This document shows, one piece after another, positions 6,589 through 12,190 of a DNA stretch of 12,190 nt (within the stretch, counting starts at the first letter, position 1; the number at the start of each line of letters is the position of its first letter). The DNA is from Leptofilum sp041987425. GTDB taxonomy: Bacteria > Chloroflexota > Anaerolineae > Promineifilales > Promineifilaceae. The stretch lies in contig JBHIWP010000165.1 of NCBI GenBank assembly GCA_041987425.1, positions 1-12,190 of the forward strand. The letters run 5' to 3'. A program made the position numbers and the translations under genes. The notes under the pieces were generated by a model that had not been told where the DNA came from, searched no databases, and was given only the letters and a program-made list of their open reading frames with translations.

Positions 6589-7974
6589 ATGAAACCTGAA
6601 TTCCCAGATGCGACGGAACTACTGCGGCAAATGCAAGGCGGGGAGCGCACGGCCGTTTCCGTCGTCGAGGAACACCTGGAGCGGTTAGAGGCAAACCATT
6701 TGCGCTTGAATGCGGCCGTTCACGTATTTAGGGATGAAGCTCTGACTGAGGCTAAAAACCCTCGCCCCGGGCCACTGTCCGGCCTGCCCGTGAGTATCAA
6801 AGAAACAATCGCCATTGGCGGCTACAGCGTTACGGCTGGTTCGCAGCGCATGCCGCCAATCCGCTGGGAGCAGGATGCCCCGGTGGTGCGCAGGCTGCGG
6901 GAAGCAGGCGCCATTGTGCTGGCCCGCAGCAACGTGCCAGAGTTTGCCATGGCGGGGGAGACGGAGAATCTGCTGTACGGCCGTACCAACAACCCGCTCA
7001 ATGAATCCCGTACGGCCGGAGGTTCCTCGGGCGGCGAAGGCGCGCTGGTCGCTTCCGGCTCTACGGCCTTGGGCGTCGGGACCGATCTACTTGGCTCTAT
7101 CCGTATTCCTGCCTCATTTAGTGGCATTGTAGGCTTCAAGCCTGCTTCCGGTGCGGTGAGCAAAGAGGCTGTCTGGCCCGATTTGCAGGGCCTTTATCTG
7201 GACTCCTGGCTGGCCGTGGGCCCGCTCACCCGCTCCGTGCGGGATGCCCGGCTGGTGTACAACGTTATCGCCGAAACGCCGCTGCCTGCCGCCCAAACGA
7301 CTCGCGGGCTGCACCTCATCACGCCCACCCGTTTTGAGCTGGAAGCCAAAGCAGACTGTATCAACGCCGCTTATGTAATGGCCCAAACGGAGCTGGAGAT
7401 TGCCGGGATGGTGGTGGCGGAACGGCCGTTTCCCGACGTAAAAACCCACTTTCTCAATCTGCAACAAATTCTGGCGGCTGAGTTGGAACGGCCGTTTTAC
7501 GAGATGCTCACTACTGCCGATGGCCAGAAATTCAGCCTGGTTGCCGAAACGCTCAAGCAGGCCATTGGCAAAGGCACTATCTACAGCGGCCTCTTCCAGC
7601 TGCTGGCCGTTGTGCCTGTTCTGAAGCCCCGCCGGGAAGGGCGCGTGGCGGAAATTGTGAATCTGTACGAACAGGCTCGCACCGATCTTTATCAGCTTCT
7701 AGGGCGAAAGGGCGTGTTGCTGCTGCCTACAATTGGCGTGCTGGCGCCTCCACACGGCCAAATGAACCGCGCTTCGCTGCGCCCTGGCGTCAACGGCACG
7801 GTCACTGCCATGACCTTTTGCAACTACATGAACCTGCCCGCCATTACCGTTCCCGCCTGGAAGGACCCGGACCCAGAAACTGGCCTGGTGCCCGGCGTGA
7901 TGCTGGCCTGCGCCCCCGGTGCAGAAGCGGCCCTGCTGGATGCAGCCGCGGCGCTGGAGGCTGGTATTTCTTAG
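6589..7974 (+). CDS. Amidase signature family hydrolase, FAAH-like
   Basis: A 461-residue amidase with the full Ser-cisSer-Lys catalytic triad: Lys71 (VSIKETIA), Ser146 (AGGSSGGEGAL) and nucleophile Ser170 (TDLLGSIRIP). The spacing 71/146/170 equals that of K142/S217/S241 in mammalian fatty acid amide hydrolase (recalled, not aligned), and the surrounding GGSSGGEGAL...FSGIVGFKP text is also FAAH-like. Expected reaction: hydrolysis of a carboxylic amide, possibly a fatty acid amide. In the oxyanion loop one Gly of the common DxGGS is Leu168, giving DLLGS. ATG at 6589 is preferred because GAGAGGTG (6578-6585) sits just upstream; an in-frame TTG at 6565 would add 8 residues. The TAG is 10 bases before the acyl-CoA dehydrogenase start, so the two genes very likely form an operon. 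GatA is unlikely, since no gatB or gatC is adjacent. Confidence 0.9.
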   Translation: MKPEFPDATELLRQMQGGERTAVSVVEEHLERLEANHLRLNAAVHVFRDEALTEAKNPRPGPLSGLPVSIKETIAIGGYSVTAGSQRMPPIRWEQDAPVVRRLREAGAIVLARSNVPEFAMAGETENLLYGRTNNPLNESRTAGGSSGGEGALVASGSTALGVGTDLLGSIRIPASFSGIVGFKPASGAVSKEAVWPDLQGLYLDSWLAVGPLTRSVRDARLVYNVIAETPLPAAQTTRGLHLITPTRFELEAKADCINAAYVMAQTELEIAGMVVAERPFPDVKTHFLNLQQILAAELERPFYEMLTTADGQKFSLVAETLKQAIGKGTIYSGLFQLLAVVPVLKPRREGRVAEIVNLYEQARTDLYQLLGRKGVLLLPTIGVLAPPHGQMNRASLRPGVNGTVTAMTFCNYMNLPAITVPAWKDPDPETGLVPGVMLACAPGAEAALLDAAAALEAGIS

Positions 7975-7984
7975 AGAGGAACCC

Positions 7985-9127
7985 ATGAAACGCACCCTCT
8001 TCAACGACGAACACAACATGTTCCGTGATGCCGTACGCCGCTTTGTGCAGAACGAAATTGTGCCCCACCATGAGCAGTGGGAGCACGACGGCATTGTCCC
8101 CCGCGAGCTTTGGCTGAAGGCGGGCGAGCTGGGCTTTTTGTGCATGGACGCGCCAGAGGCGTATGGCGGCCTGGAAATTCAGGATTTTCGCTACAATGCC
8201 ATCCTGACGGAGGAACTGACGCGGGCCGGGGCTTCTGGCGTGGGCTTTGGCCTGCACAACGACGTCAATATGTCGTACTTCCTCAAATACACCAGCGACG
8301 AGCAAAAGCAGCGCTGGCTGCCCAAAATGATCAGCGGTGAAATGATTACGGCCATTGCCATGAGTGAGCCAGGGGCGGGAAGTGATTTGCAGGGGGTGCG
8401 CACAACGGCCGTTCGCCAGGGCGATCATTACGTGGTCAATGGCCAAAAAACGTTCATCACCAACGGCATCAACAGCGACGCGGTCATTAACGTCGTCAAG
8501 ACCGATCCGGGCAAGGGACATGCGGGCATTAGCCTGCTGGTAATTGAGCGAGGTATGGAAGGCTTTGAACGTGGCCGTAATCTGGAAAAAATTGGCCTGA
8601 AGGCGCAGGATACGGCCGAACTGTTCTTTGAAAATGTAAAAGTGCCTGTAGAAAACTTGCTGGGTGAAGAAGGTAAGGGATTCTACTATTTAATTAATTC
8701 TCTGCCCCAGGAGCGTCTTTCCGTAGCCGTTATTGCCGTTGCCGCCTGCGAAGCTGCCCTGGAAATGACAATACGCTACTGTCAGGAGCGCACTGCCTTT
8801 GGTCAGGCCATCGGCAAGTTCCAAAACAGCCGCTTTAAGCTGGCCGAAATGAAAACCGAGATTGAGATTGCCCGCGTCTTTGTGGATCGCTGCATTACGG
8901 AGCTAAACGCTGGCAACCTGACGGCCGAAGAAGCCGCCATGGCTAAATGGTGGACCACCGATTTGCAGGTCCGGGTGATGGACCAATGTTTGCAGCTCCA
9001 CGGCGGCTATGGCTACATGCTGGAATATCCCATTGCCAAATTTTACCTGGACGCCCGGGTGCAGCCGATTTATGCCGGCACGAACGAGATTATGAAAGAG
9101 ATAATCGGCCGTTCACTGGGTTTTTAG
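7985..9127 (+). CDS. Acyl-CoA dehydrogenase, long-chain (LCAD) type
   Basis: A 380-residue FAD-dependent acyl-CoA dehydrogenase, catalysing the first, alpha-beta dehydrogenation step of fatty acyl-CoA oxidation and passing electrons to ETF. Family marks: AMSEPGAGSDLQG (from 125), the NGQKTFITNG strand, RTAFGQAIGKFQ, and LQLHGGYGYMLEYPI near the C-terminus. The usual catalytic site in short/medium-chain enzymes (YEGT) is here YAGTNEIMKEI with Ala364, whereas LPQERL carries Glu243 in the helix used by long-chain and isovaleryl-CoA dehydrogenases. This points to the LCAD/IVD subtype. AGAGAGGA at 7973-7980 precedes the ATG at 7985; the frame stays open upstream to 7919 but that overlaps the amidase. 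It is coupled to the amidase by a 10-base gap. Confidence 0.95.
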   Translation: MKRTLFNDEHNMFRDAVRRFVQNEIVPHHEQWEHDGIVPRELWLKAGELGFLCMDAPEAYGGLEIQDFRYNAILTEELTRAGASGVGFGLHNDVNMSYFLKYTSDEQKQRWLPKMISGEMITAIAMSEPGAGSDLQGVRTTAVRQGDHYVVNGQKTFITNGINSDAVINVVKTDPGKGHAGISLLVIERGMEGFERGRNLEKIGLKAQDTAELFFENVKVPVENLLGEEGKGFYYLINSLPQERLSVAVIAVAACEAALEMTIRYCQERTAFGQAIGKFQNSRFKLAEMKTEIEIARVFVDRCITELNAGNLTAEEAAMAKWWTTDLQVRVMDQCLQLHGGYGYMLEYPIAKFYLDARVQPIYAGTNEIMKEIIGRSLGF

Positions 9128-9148
9128 CGTTTCAACCGAGGAGCAAGC

Positions 9149-9191
9149 ATCCTCAGATGCGTTTCTGTGTGACTCGTTCGCATCTTAGGAT
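9149..9191 (+). repeat. Imperfect inverted repeat between dehydrogenase and GNAT-VOC genes
   Basis: Within the 90-base gap, 9149-9161 (ATCCTCAGATGCG) pairs with 9179-9191 (CGCATCTTAGGAT): 12 of 13 positions match, with a 17-base loop. The 7 inner pairs are perfect. No T-run follows, so an intrinsic terminator is not indicated. Either a dispersed hairpin repeat or a processing/stability element at the 3' end of the amidase-dehydrogenase transcript is possible. Confidence 0.5.
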
Positions 9192-9217
9192 AGCTCACTC
9201 CACCAAACTGTAAAACT

Positions 9218-10132
9218 ATGATAGAAAACTTAAAGACGGAGCGGCTGGTGCTACGGCCGTTACAACCACACCATATTCCGGACCTGCACAAAATATACAG
9301 CGACGTGCAAACGATGCGCTTTATGCCTTCGCTGCCCCATGCCGATGTGGCCGCCACCGAGCGCGAACTGGCGCAAAACATGAGCCATCCTGATGCGCAC
9401 CACTGGGTGATTTGCCTGAAGGGGGCCGATGAGCCGATTGGCGTGGTGAATTATTTGGGCGGCACGCGGGTGCCGGGCATGGGCTACATGATCCGGCGCG
9501 ACTTGTGGGGCCAGGGGATAACGGCCGAAGCCTGCCGGGCGGTGTTGGGGTATGGCTTCGAGGAGCTCGGTTACGATCGGGTGGAGCTATGGATTGATCA
9601 GACCAACTATGCCTCGCAGCGCGTGGCGCAAAAGCTCAACTTTCAGCTAAAGGGCCGACTTCCGCTGAAATATGCGCATGAAACCAAAGAGCACGTCATG
9701 CTTGTGTTTGGCCTGTGGGCGTACGAGTGGCGCGGTGAGGCAGAACCGCAGCGCCCGACCAAATTTTATCGCACGGAGCCGGTGCTGCTTGTGCATGACG
9801 TGAAGGAAACGGCCGTCTTCTACCGGGACAAATTAGGCTTCACTGTTGATTTTTTGTATGGTGAGCCGCCCAGCCACGCTGGCGTTTCGCGCGGCGACTG
9901 GACGGGCAGTGGGGCCGTTCTCCAGCTTTCGCAGGTCTCGCCGGATCGCACCATCGAGCCGTCAGGCTATCTTTACATCTTTGTCGGCAGCGATATTGAT
10001 GCGCTGTTTCAGTCGTATAAGGCACGGGACGTCATGATTCGGAAGGAGCCGGAGAGCTATCCCTGGGGACTGCGCGAATTTACAATCGAAGACAACAACG
10101 GCCATTTACTGCGTTTTGGCACCCACGTTTGA
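9218..10132 (+). CDS. GNAT acetyltransferase-VOC (glyoxalase/bleomycin-resistance) fusion protein
   Basis: A 304-residue two-domain protein. Residues 1-172 are a RimJ/RimL-type GNAT domain: TERLVLRPLQPHHIPDL at the start, WGQGITAEAC at 97-106 as the acetyl-CoA loop, then DRVELWIDQTNYASQRVAQKLNF. A short linker (about 173-184) leads to a VOC domain at 185-304: EPVLLVHDVKETAVFYRDKLG, a central strand AVLQLSQ, and the closing FTIEDNNGHLLRFG typical of glyoxalase/bleomycin-resistance proteins. Only one beta-alpha-beta-beta-beta pair is present, so it probably dimerises. The combination suggests modification plus binding of the same small molecule, for example an antibiotic, but neither substrate nor resistance is shown. 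No clear ribosome binding site precedes the ATG at 9218; the frame is uninterrupted across the junction, so fusion by assembly error is unlikely. Confidence 0.85.
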   Translation: MIENLKTERLVLRPLQPHHIPDLHKIYSDVQTMRFMPSLPHADVAATERELAQNMSHPDAHHWVICLKGADEPIGVVNYLGGTRVPGMGYMIRRDLWGQGITAEACRAVLGYGFEELGYDRVELWIDQTNYASQRVAQKLNFQLKGRLPLKYAHETKEHVMLVFGLWAYEWRGEAEPQRPTKFYRTEPVLLVHDVKETAVFYRDKLGFTVDFLYGEPPSHAGVSRGDWTGSGAVLQLSQVSPDRTIEPSGYLYIFVGSDIDALFQSYKARDVMIRKEPESYPWGLREFTIEDNNGHLLRFGTHV

Positions 10133-10158
10133 GCCTCCTCCGGCAGGTTTGGTACAAT
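10129..10158 (+). promoter_or_regulatory. Candidate sigma70-type promoter for rfbA
   Basis: TTGAGC (10129-10134) and TACAAT (10153-10158) are separated by 18 bases, and TGG directly before TACAAT gives an extended -10. The -35 overlaps the stop codon of the GNAT-VOC gene. Transcription from here would give a leader of about 270 bases containing the inverted repeat at 10315-10400. A second -10-like TATACT at 10299-10304 lacks a good -35. Confidence 0.4.
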
Positions 10159-10432
10159 CGTGCAGTTGGCGAACGGATTTTTCAGAACAACAACAGACAA
10201 TTGGGCCGATTACTTACGTGAGAACGGCCGTTTCGCAGATTTTTGGTTTCAAAACTTTCCCGCTTCTTCTCGGAAGCCAAACTTTAAGTAAGCTGGCTTA
10301 TACTAGGCAAGTAATCCACTGAAATATCAAACCGCACGGAGCGAAGAAAAACCTTTGCGTTCTCTGTGCCGTTGCGGTGAAACAGCCATCTTTCAGTGGA
10401 GCCATCAAACAATTAACAAGGATTAAACAGAT
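10159..10432 (+). other. Long rfbA leader region
   Basis: Together with the candidate promoter this fills the 300-base gap between the GNAT-VOC gene and rfbA. It contains one intergenic ACGGCCGT (10224-10231), an AT-rich stretch with the possible -10 at 10299-10304, the nested inverted repeat 10315-10400, and an AAGGA ribosome binding site at 10418-10422, 10 bases before the rfbA ATG. No protein gene or recognisable RNA family is visible. Confidence 0.45.
10315..10400 (+). repeat. Nested inverted repeat in the rfbA leader
   Basis: Outer arms TCCACTGAAA (10315-10324) and TTTCAGTGGA (10391-10400) are perfect 10-bp inverted repeats. Inside, ACCGCA (10331-10336) pairs with TGCGGT (10373-10378), and pairing continues imperfectly toward a central loop around 10349-10360. 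The whole 86-base block is thus symmetrical. The - strand text around CACAGAGAACGCAAAGG reminds me of purine-rich intergenic repeats scattered in many bacterial genomes. A small non-autonomous repeat is the simplest reading; a leader hairpin affecting rfbA is an alternative. Confidence 0.55.
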
Positions 10433-11320
10433 ATGAAAGGCATCATCCTATCGGGTGGGATGGGCACGCGCCTGTACCCACTCACCATTTCACTCTCCAA
10501 GCAAATTCTCCCCCTCTTCAACAAGCCCATGATTTACTATCCGCTCTCGGTCTTCATGTTGGCCGACATTCGGGATATCCTCATCATTTCCACGCCGCAC
10601 CATATTGACCTCTACCAGGAGCTTTTTGGGGACGGCTCGCGACTGGGTCTCAACATTGAATATGCCGTTCAGCCTGAACCGCGCGGCATTGCTCAGGCGT
10701 TTGTCATTGGCGAGGAGTTTATAAATGGGGAGCCGTGCGCCCTCATCCTGGGCGACAACTTCCTGTATGGCCCTGGGCTTTCTAACATCTTGCAAAATGC
10801 GGGCAGGCTAACCGATGGCGGCCTGGTTTTTGCCTACTACGTACGCGATCCTGAACGGTACGGCGTGGTTGAGTTTGACGAGGACTACAAAGTGCTGAGC
10901 ATCGAAGAAAAACCGGCCGAGCCAAAATCGAATTATGCCGTAACGGGCCTGTACTTTTACGACAGAGATGTGGTGGATATTGCCAAAAACCTGAAGCCAT
11001 CGGCCCGGCATGAGTACGAGATCACGGACGTGAACAATGAATACCTGCGGCGGGGCAAGCTGAACGTGCAGGTGCTGGGGCGGGGCTACGCCTGGATGGA
11101 CACCGGCACGCACGACAGCCTGCTGGAGGCCAGCAACTATGTGCAAACTATTGAGCACCGGCAGGGGCTAAAGGTAGGCTGTATAGAAGAGATTGCTTAC
11201 CGCAAGGGCTATATTGGCCCAGAACAGCTGCTGGAAATTGCCGATTTATCCGATAAGAATGAGTATTGCACCTATCTGCGCTGGCTGGCCCAGCGCCCTA
11301 GAGAAGCGAAGAATCTATGA
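10433..11320 (+). CDS. rfbA: Glucose-1-phosphate thymidylyltransferase
   Basis: RfbA (RmlA) joins dTTP and glucose-1-phosphate to give dTDP-glucose and pyrophosphate, the first step of dTDP-L-rhamnose and other dTDP-deoxysugar pathways used in surface polysaccharides. The 295-residue length is normal. Motifs: nucleotide-binding GGMGTRLYPLT at 8-18, SKQ at 22-24 with KPMIYYPLS at 31-39, LGDN with Asp108, EEKP at 158-161, NYAVTGLYFYD at 167-177, and WMDTGTHDSL with Asp222 as expected metal ligand. The whole chain is intact. No rfbB, rfbC or rfbD is adjacent; instead the next gene overlaps its stop by 4 bases, so rhamnose genes must lie elsewhere if present. Confidence 0.97.
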   Translation: MKGIILSGGMGTRLYPLTISLSKQILPLFNKPMIYYPLSVFMLADIRDILIISTPHHIDLYQELFGDGSRLGLNIEYAVQPEPRGIAQAFVIGEEFINGEPCALILGDNFLYGPGLSNILQNAGRLTDGGLVFAYYVRDPERYGVVEFDEDYKVLSIEEKPAEPKSNYAVTGLYFYDRDVVDIAKNLKPSARHEYEITDVNNEYLRRGKLNVQVLGRGYAWMDTGTHDSLLEASNYVQTIEHRQGLKVGCIEEIAYRKGYIGPEQLLEIADLSDKNEYCTYLRWLAQRPREAKNL

Positions 11321-11655
11321 GCGAGATGACGATCCGGCAAATGCAGAAGACGGTAGACGAGTGGGTGCAGACGATTGGTGTGCGCTACTATTCGGAACTG
11401 ACGAACACGGCCGTTCTCATGGAAGAAGTAGGCGAAGTGGCCCGCATCATGGCCCGGCAGTACGGCGACCAGAGCTTCAAAAAGAGTGACGAAACGGTCA
11501 ACCTGGCCGATGAGCTGGCCGACGTGCTCTTTGTGCTCACCTGCATTGCCAACCAGACCGGCGTGGATTTAACGGCCGCTTTCCACCAAAACATGGCCAA
11601 GAAAACCACTCGCGACAAAGATCGCCACGCCAATAATCCTAAATTGCAATCTTAA
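11317..11655 (+). CDS. MazG-like nucleotide pyrophosphohydrolase
   Basis: A 112-residue single-domain protein of the all-alpha NTP pyrophosphohydrolase (MazG-like) superfamily, expected to hydrolyse NTPs or dNTPs to monophosphates and pyrophosphate. The metal-binding signature is clear: E36, E37 and E40 in LMEEVGEVARIM, and E66 and D69 in NLADELADVLFVLTCIANQTG. The tail KKTTRDKDRH is typical of the family. The size fits the short MazG group, which dimerises, rather than the two-domain E. coli MazG. Its ATG lies inside rfbA in an ATGA junction (11317-11320), so expression is coupled to a dTTP-consuming enzyme. Housecleaning of nucleotide pools is the likely role. Confidence 0.9.
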   Translation: MSEMTIRQMQKTVDEWVQTIGVRYYSELTNTAVLMEEVGEVARIMARQYGDQSFKKSDETVNLADELADVLFVLTCIANQTGVDLTAAFHQNMAKKTTRDKDRHANNPKLQS

Positions 11656-11664
11656 AGGCCCAAA

Positions 11665-12168
11665 ATGATTGATCCGGGGAAAAAGGAAGGGTTTATTTCT
11701 GTAGGTGGTCCATCAACTGATTCTAACGTTAGCTTGTGCATCTACAAAGATAATATAGATCTGCAAGCTTTAACCGCTTTAATTGGTTGTGAACCTACAA
11801 GGGCGCGCCGCAAGGGTGATAAAGTTGCAGATCGACCAAAGATTCCGCCAGCAGCTATAGGGCAATGGTTTCTTGAGGCACCACCTGCACTTCCGTTTGA
11901 AGAAAAAATCCAATTTCTTCTTGAATCTACTACGTCCGATAGCGATGTCTGGCAACTAATTCGCCAGTCTCACAAAATCAGAATGTCATGTGCCATTTTT
12001 CTGCATTCGTGGACAGAAGGTTTCGATCTTTCGCCCGAGATTATTTCAGGGATAGCCACTCGGTATTGGGAGTTCTCACTGTCGATGTATAGTGCTGAAG
12101 GTGATGAAATAGTGAATTCTTTTCTACAAGCTCATCAAGAGAATCAGGAAAGAAAAGATGTCAATTGA
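11665..12168 (+). CDS. DUF4279 domain-containing protein
   Basis: A 167-residue cytoplasmic protein matching the DUF4279 pattern by eye: an N-terminal strand (SLCIYKDNIDLQALTALIG, 23-41), then CEPTRARRKGDK at 42-53, a central W68 within GQWFLEAP, helical KIQFLLESTT, and the late FDLSPEIISGIATRYWEFSLSMY (120-142). No catalytic residues are evident and the family's function is, as far as I know, undefined. The reading frame is visibly richer in A and T than the upstream genes and contains no copy of the ACGGCCGT octamer, which hints at a different origin or weaker selection. AAAGG lies about 7 bases before the ATG, and it follows the MazG-like stop by 9 bases. Its end overlaps the start of another gene. 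Confidence 0.75.
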   Translation: MIDPGKKEGFISVGGPSTDSNVSLCIYKDNIDLQALTALIGCEPTRARRKGDKVADRPKIPPAAIGQWFLEAPPALPFEEKIQFLLESTTSDSDVWQLIRQSHKIRMSCAIFLHSWTEGFDLSPEIISGIATRYWEFSLSMYSAEGDEIVNSFLQAHQENQERKDVN

Positions 12169-12190
12169 CCTGGAGCGAGTGTTAGGGCAC
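12158..12190 (+). CDS. Start of an unknown gene, cut by window end
   Basis: An ATG at 12158, inside the end of the DUF4279 gene in another frame, opens a frame reading MSIDLERVLGH to the window edge without a stop. AGGAA at 12146-12150 sits 7 bases upstream, a good ribosome binding site distance. An 11-base overlap with the DUF4279 gene would make them translationally coupled. Eleven residues are far too few for identification; a chance frame cannot be excluded. Confidence 0.45.
   Translation, partial: MSIDLERVLGH

Larger units (their letters stand above)
25..11414. repeat. Highly iterated palindrome ACGGCCGT (22 copies)
   Basis: Exact copies begin at 25, 118, 224, 387, 495, 788, 2302, 2513, 3329, 4389, 5489, 5646, 6271, 6649, 6977, 7422, 7488, 8405, 9253, 9809, 10224 and 11407. 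Random expectation for one octamer in 12.2 kb is about 0.2. Copies lie in all three reading frames of genes (10 as Thr-Ala-Val, 6 as xGly-Arg, 5 as Arg-Pro) and one is intergenic, so protein sequence does not explain them. One-base variants that keep the CGGCC core also recur, for example at 1617, 3443, 5454, 6712, 7012, 8612, 8921, 9521 and 11572. The behaviour resembles HIP1 (GCGATCGC) of cyanobacteria. Confidence 0.9.

Noticed and set aside
7919..7984. Upstream extension of the second acyl-CoA dehydrogenase
   Set aside because: It overlaps the amidase end, while the ATG at 7985 has a ribosome binding site and begins at the usual family N-terminus.
7844..8521. A 225-residue ORF on the - strand across the amidase-dehydrogenase junction
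   Set aside because: It is the reverse complement shadow of two well-supported genes and resembles no family.
10116..10322. A 68-residue + strand ORF between the GNAT-VOC gene and rfbA
   Set aside because: It overlaps the preceding gene end, lacks a ribosome binding site, has no recognisable domain and covers the candidate promoter; its composition looks like translated intergenic DNA.
1..12190. CRISPR array, tRNA, rRNA, insertion sequence or prophage
   Set aside because: No regularly spaced direct repeats, cloverleaf, conserved rRNA stretch, transposase or phage gene was seen on either strand.

Overview
The window reads as chromosomal DNA of a free-living bacterium. It is densely coded, moderately GC-rich and almost entirely on the + strand. 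Its striking base-level signature is the palindrome ACGGCCGT, present 22 times where chance predicts about 0.2. From this signature and the gene mix (AidB-like and long-chain acyl-CoA dehydrogenases, FAAH-like amidase, small membrane proteins), my best guess is a Chloroflexota (Anaerolineae-like) genome. This is inference, since no rRNA or marker gene is present. I see no phage, IS, CRISPR, tRNA or rRNA.

Layout. 1-2522: a compact cluster of a Nudix hydrolase (5' end cut by the window), a GNAT acetyltransferase, a metallo-beta-lactamase-fold hydrolase with a probable winged-helix tail, and a hotdog thioesterase. 2523-3870: three small membrane proteins, two of unknown function on the + strand and a GlsB/YeaQ-type protein on the - strand, with a strong bidirectional terminator between the convergent pair. 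4064-5749: an AidB-like acyl-CoA dehydrogenase. 6022-6531: a lipoprotein with a DUF4352-like domain. 6589-9127: a two-gene unit of a FAAH-like amidase and a long-chain-type acyl-CoA dehydrogenase. 9218-10132: a GNAT-glyoxalase fusion. 10433-11655: rfbA (glucose-1-phosphate thymidylyltransferase), overlapped by a MazG-like pyrophosphohydrolase. 11665-12190: a DUF4279 protein, then the start of a further overlapping gene cut by the window end.

How the genes fit together. Several products act on acyl-CoA or fatty acyl groups (thioesterase, two acyl-CoA dehydrogenases, FAAH-like amidase). The amidase could release fatty acids from amides and its operon partner could start their beta-oxidation after activation by a CoA ligase encoded elsewhere. 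The rest is housekeeping or accessory: nucleotide clean-up (Nudix, MazG), dTDP-sugar synthesis and envelope stress.

Non-coding structure is the richest part. Besides the iterated octamer there are several inverted repeats in intergenic gaps: a CTCCAAT-type element after two different stop codons, an 86-base nested inverted repeat in the rfbA leader, a 43-base hairpin after the second dehydrogenase gene, and a spaced 10-bp inverted repeat upstream of the lipoprotein gene. I found no convincing new defence or toxin system. The closest candidate for something unexplored is the DUF4279 gene with its overlapping, truncated partner at the right edge.
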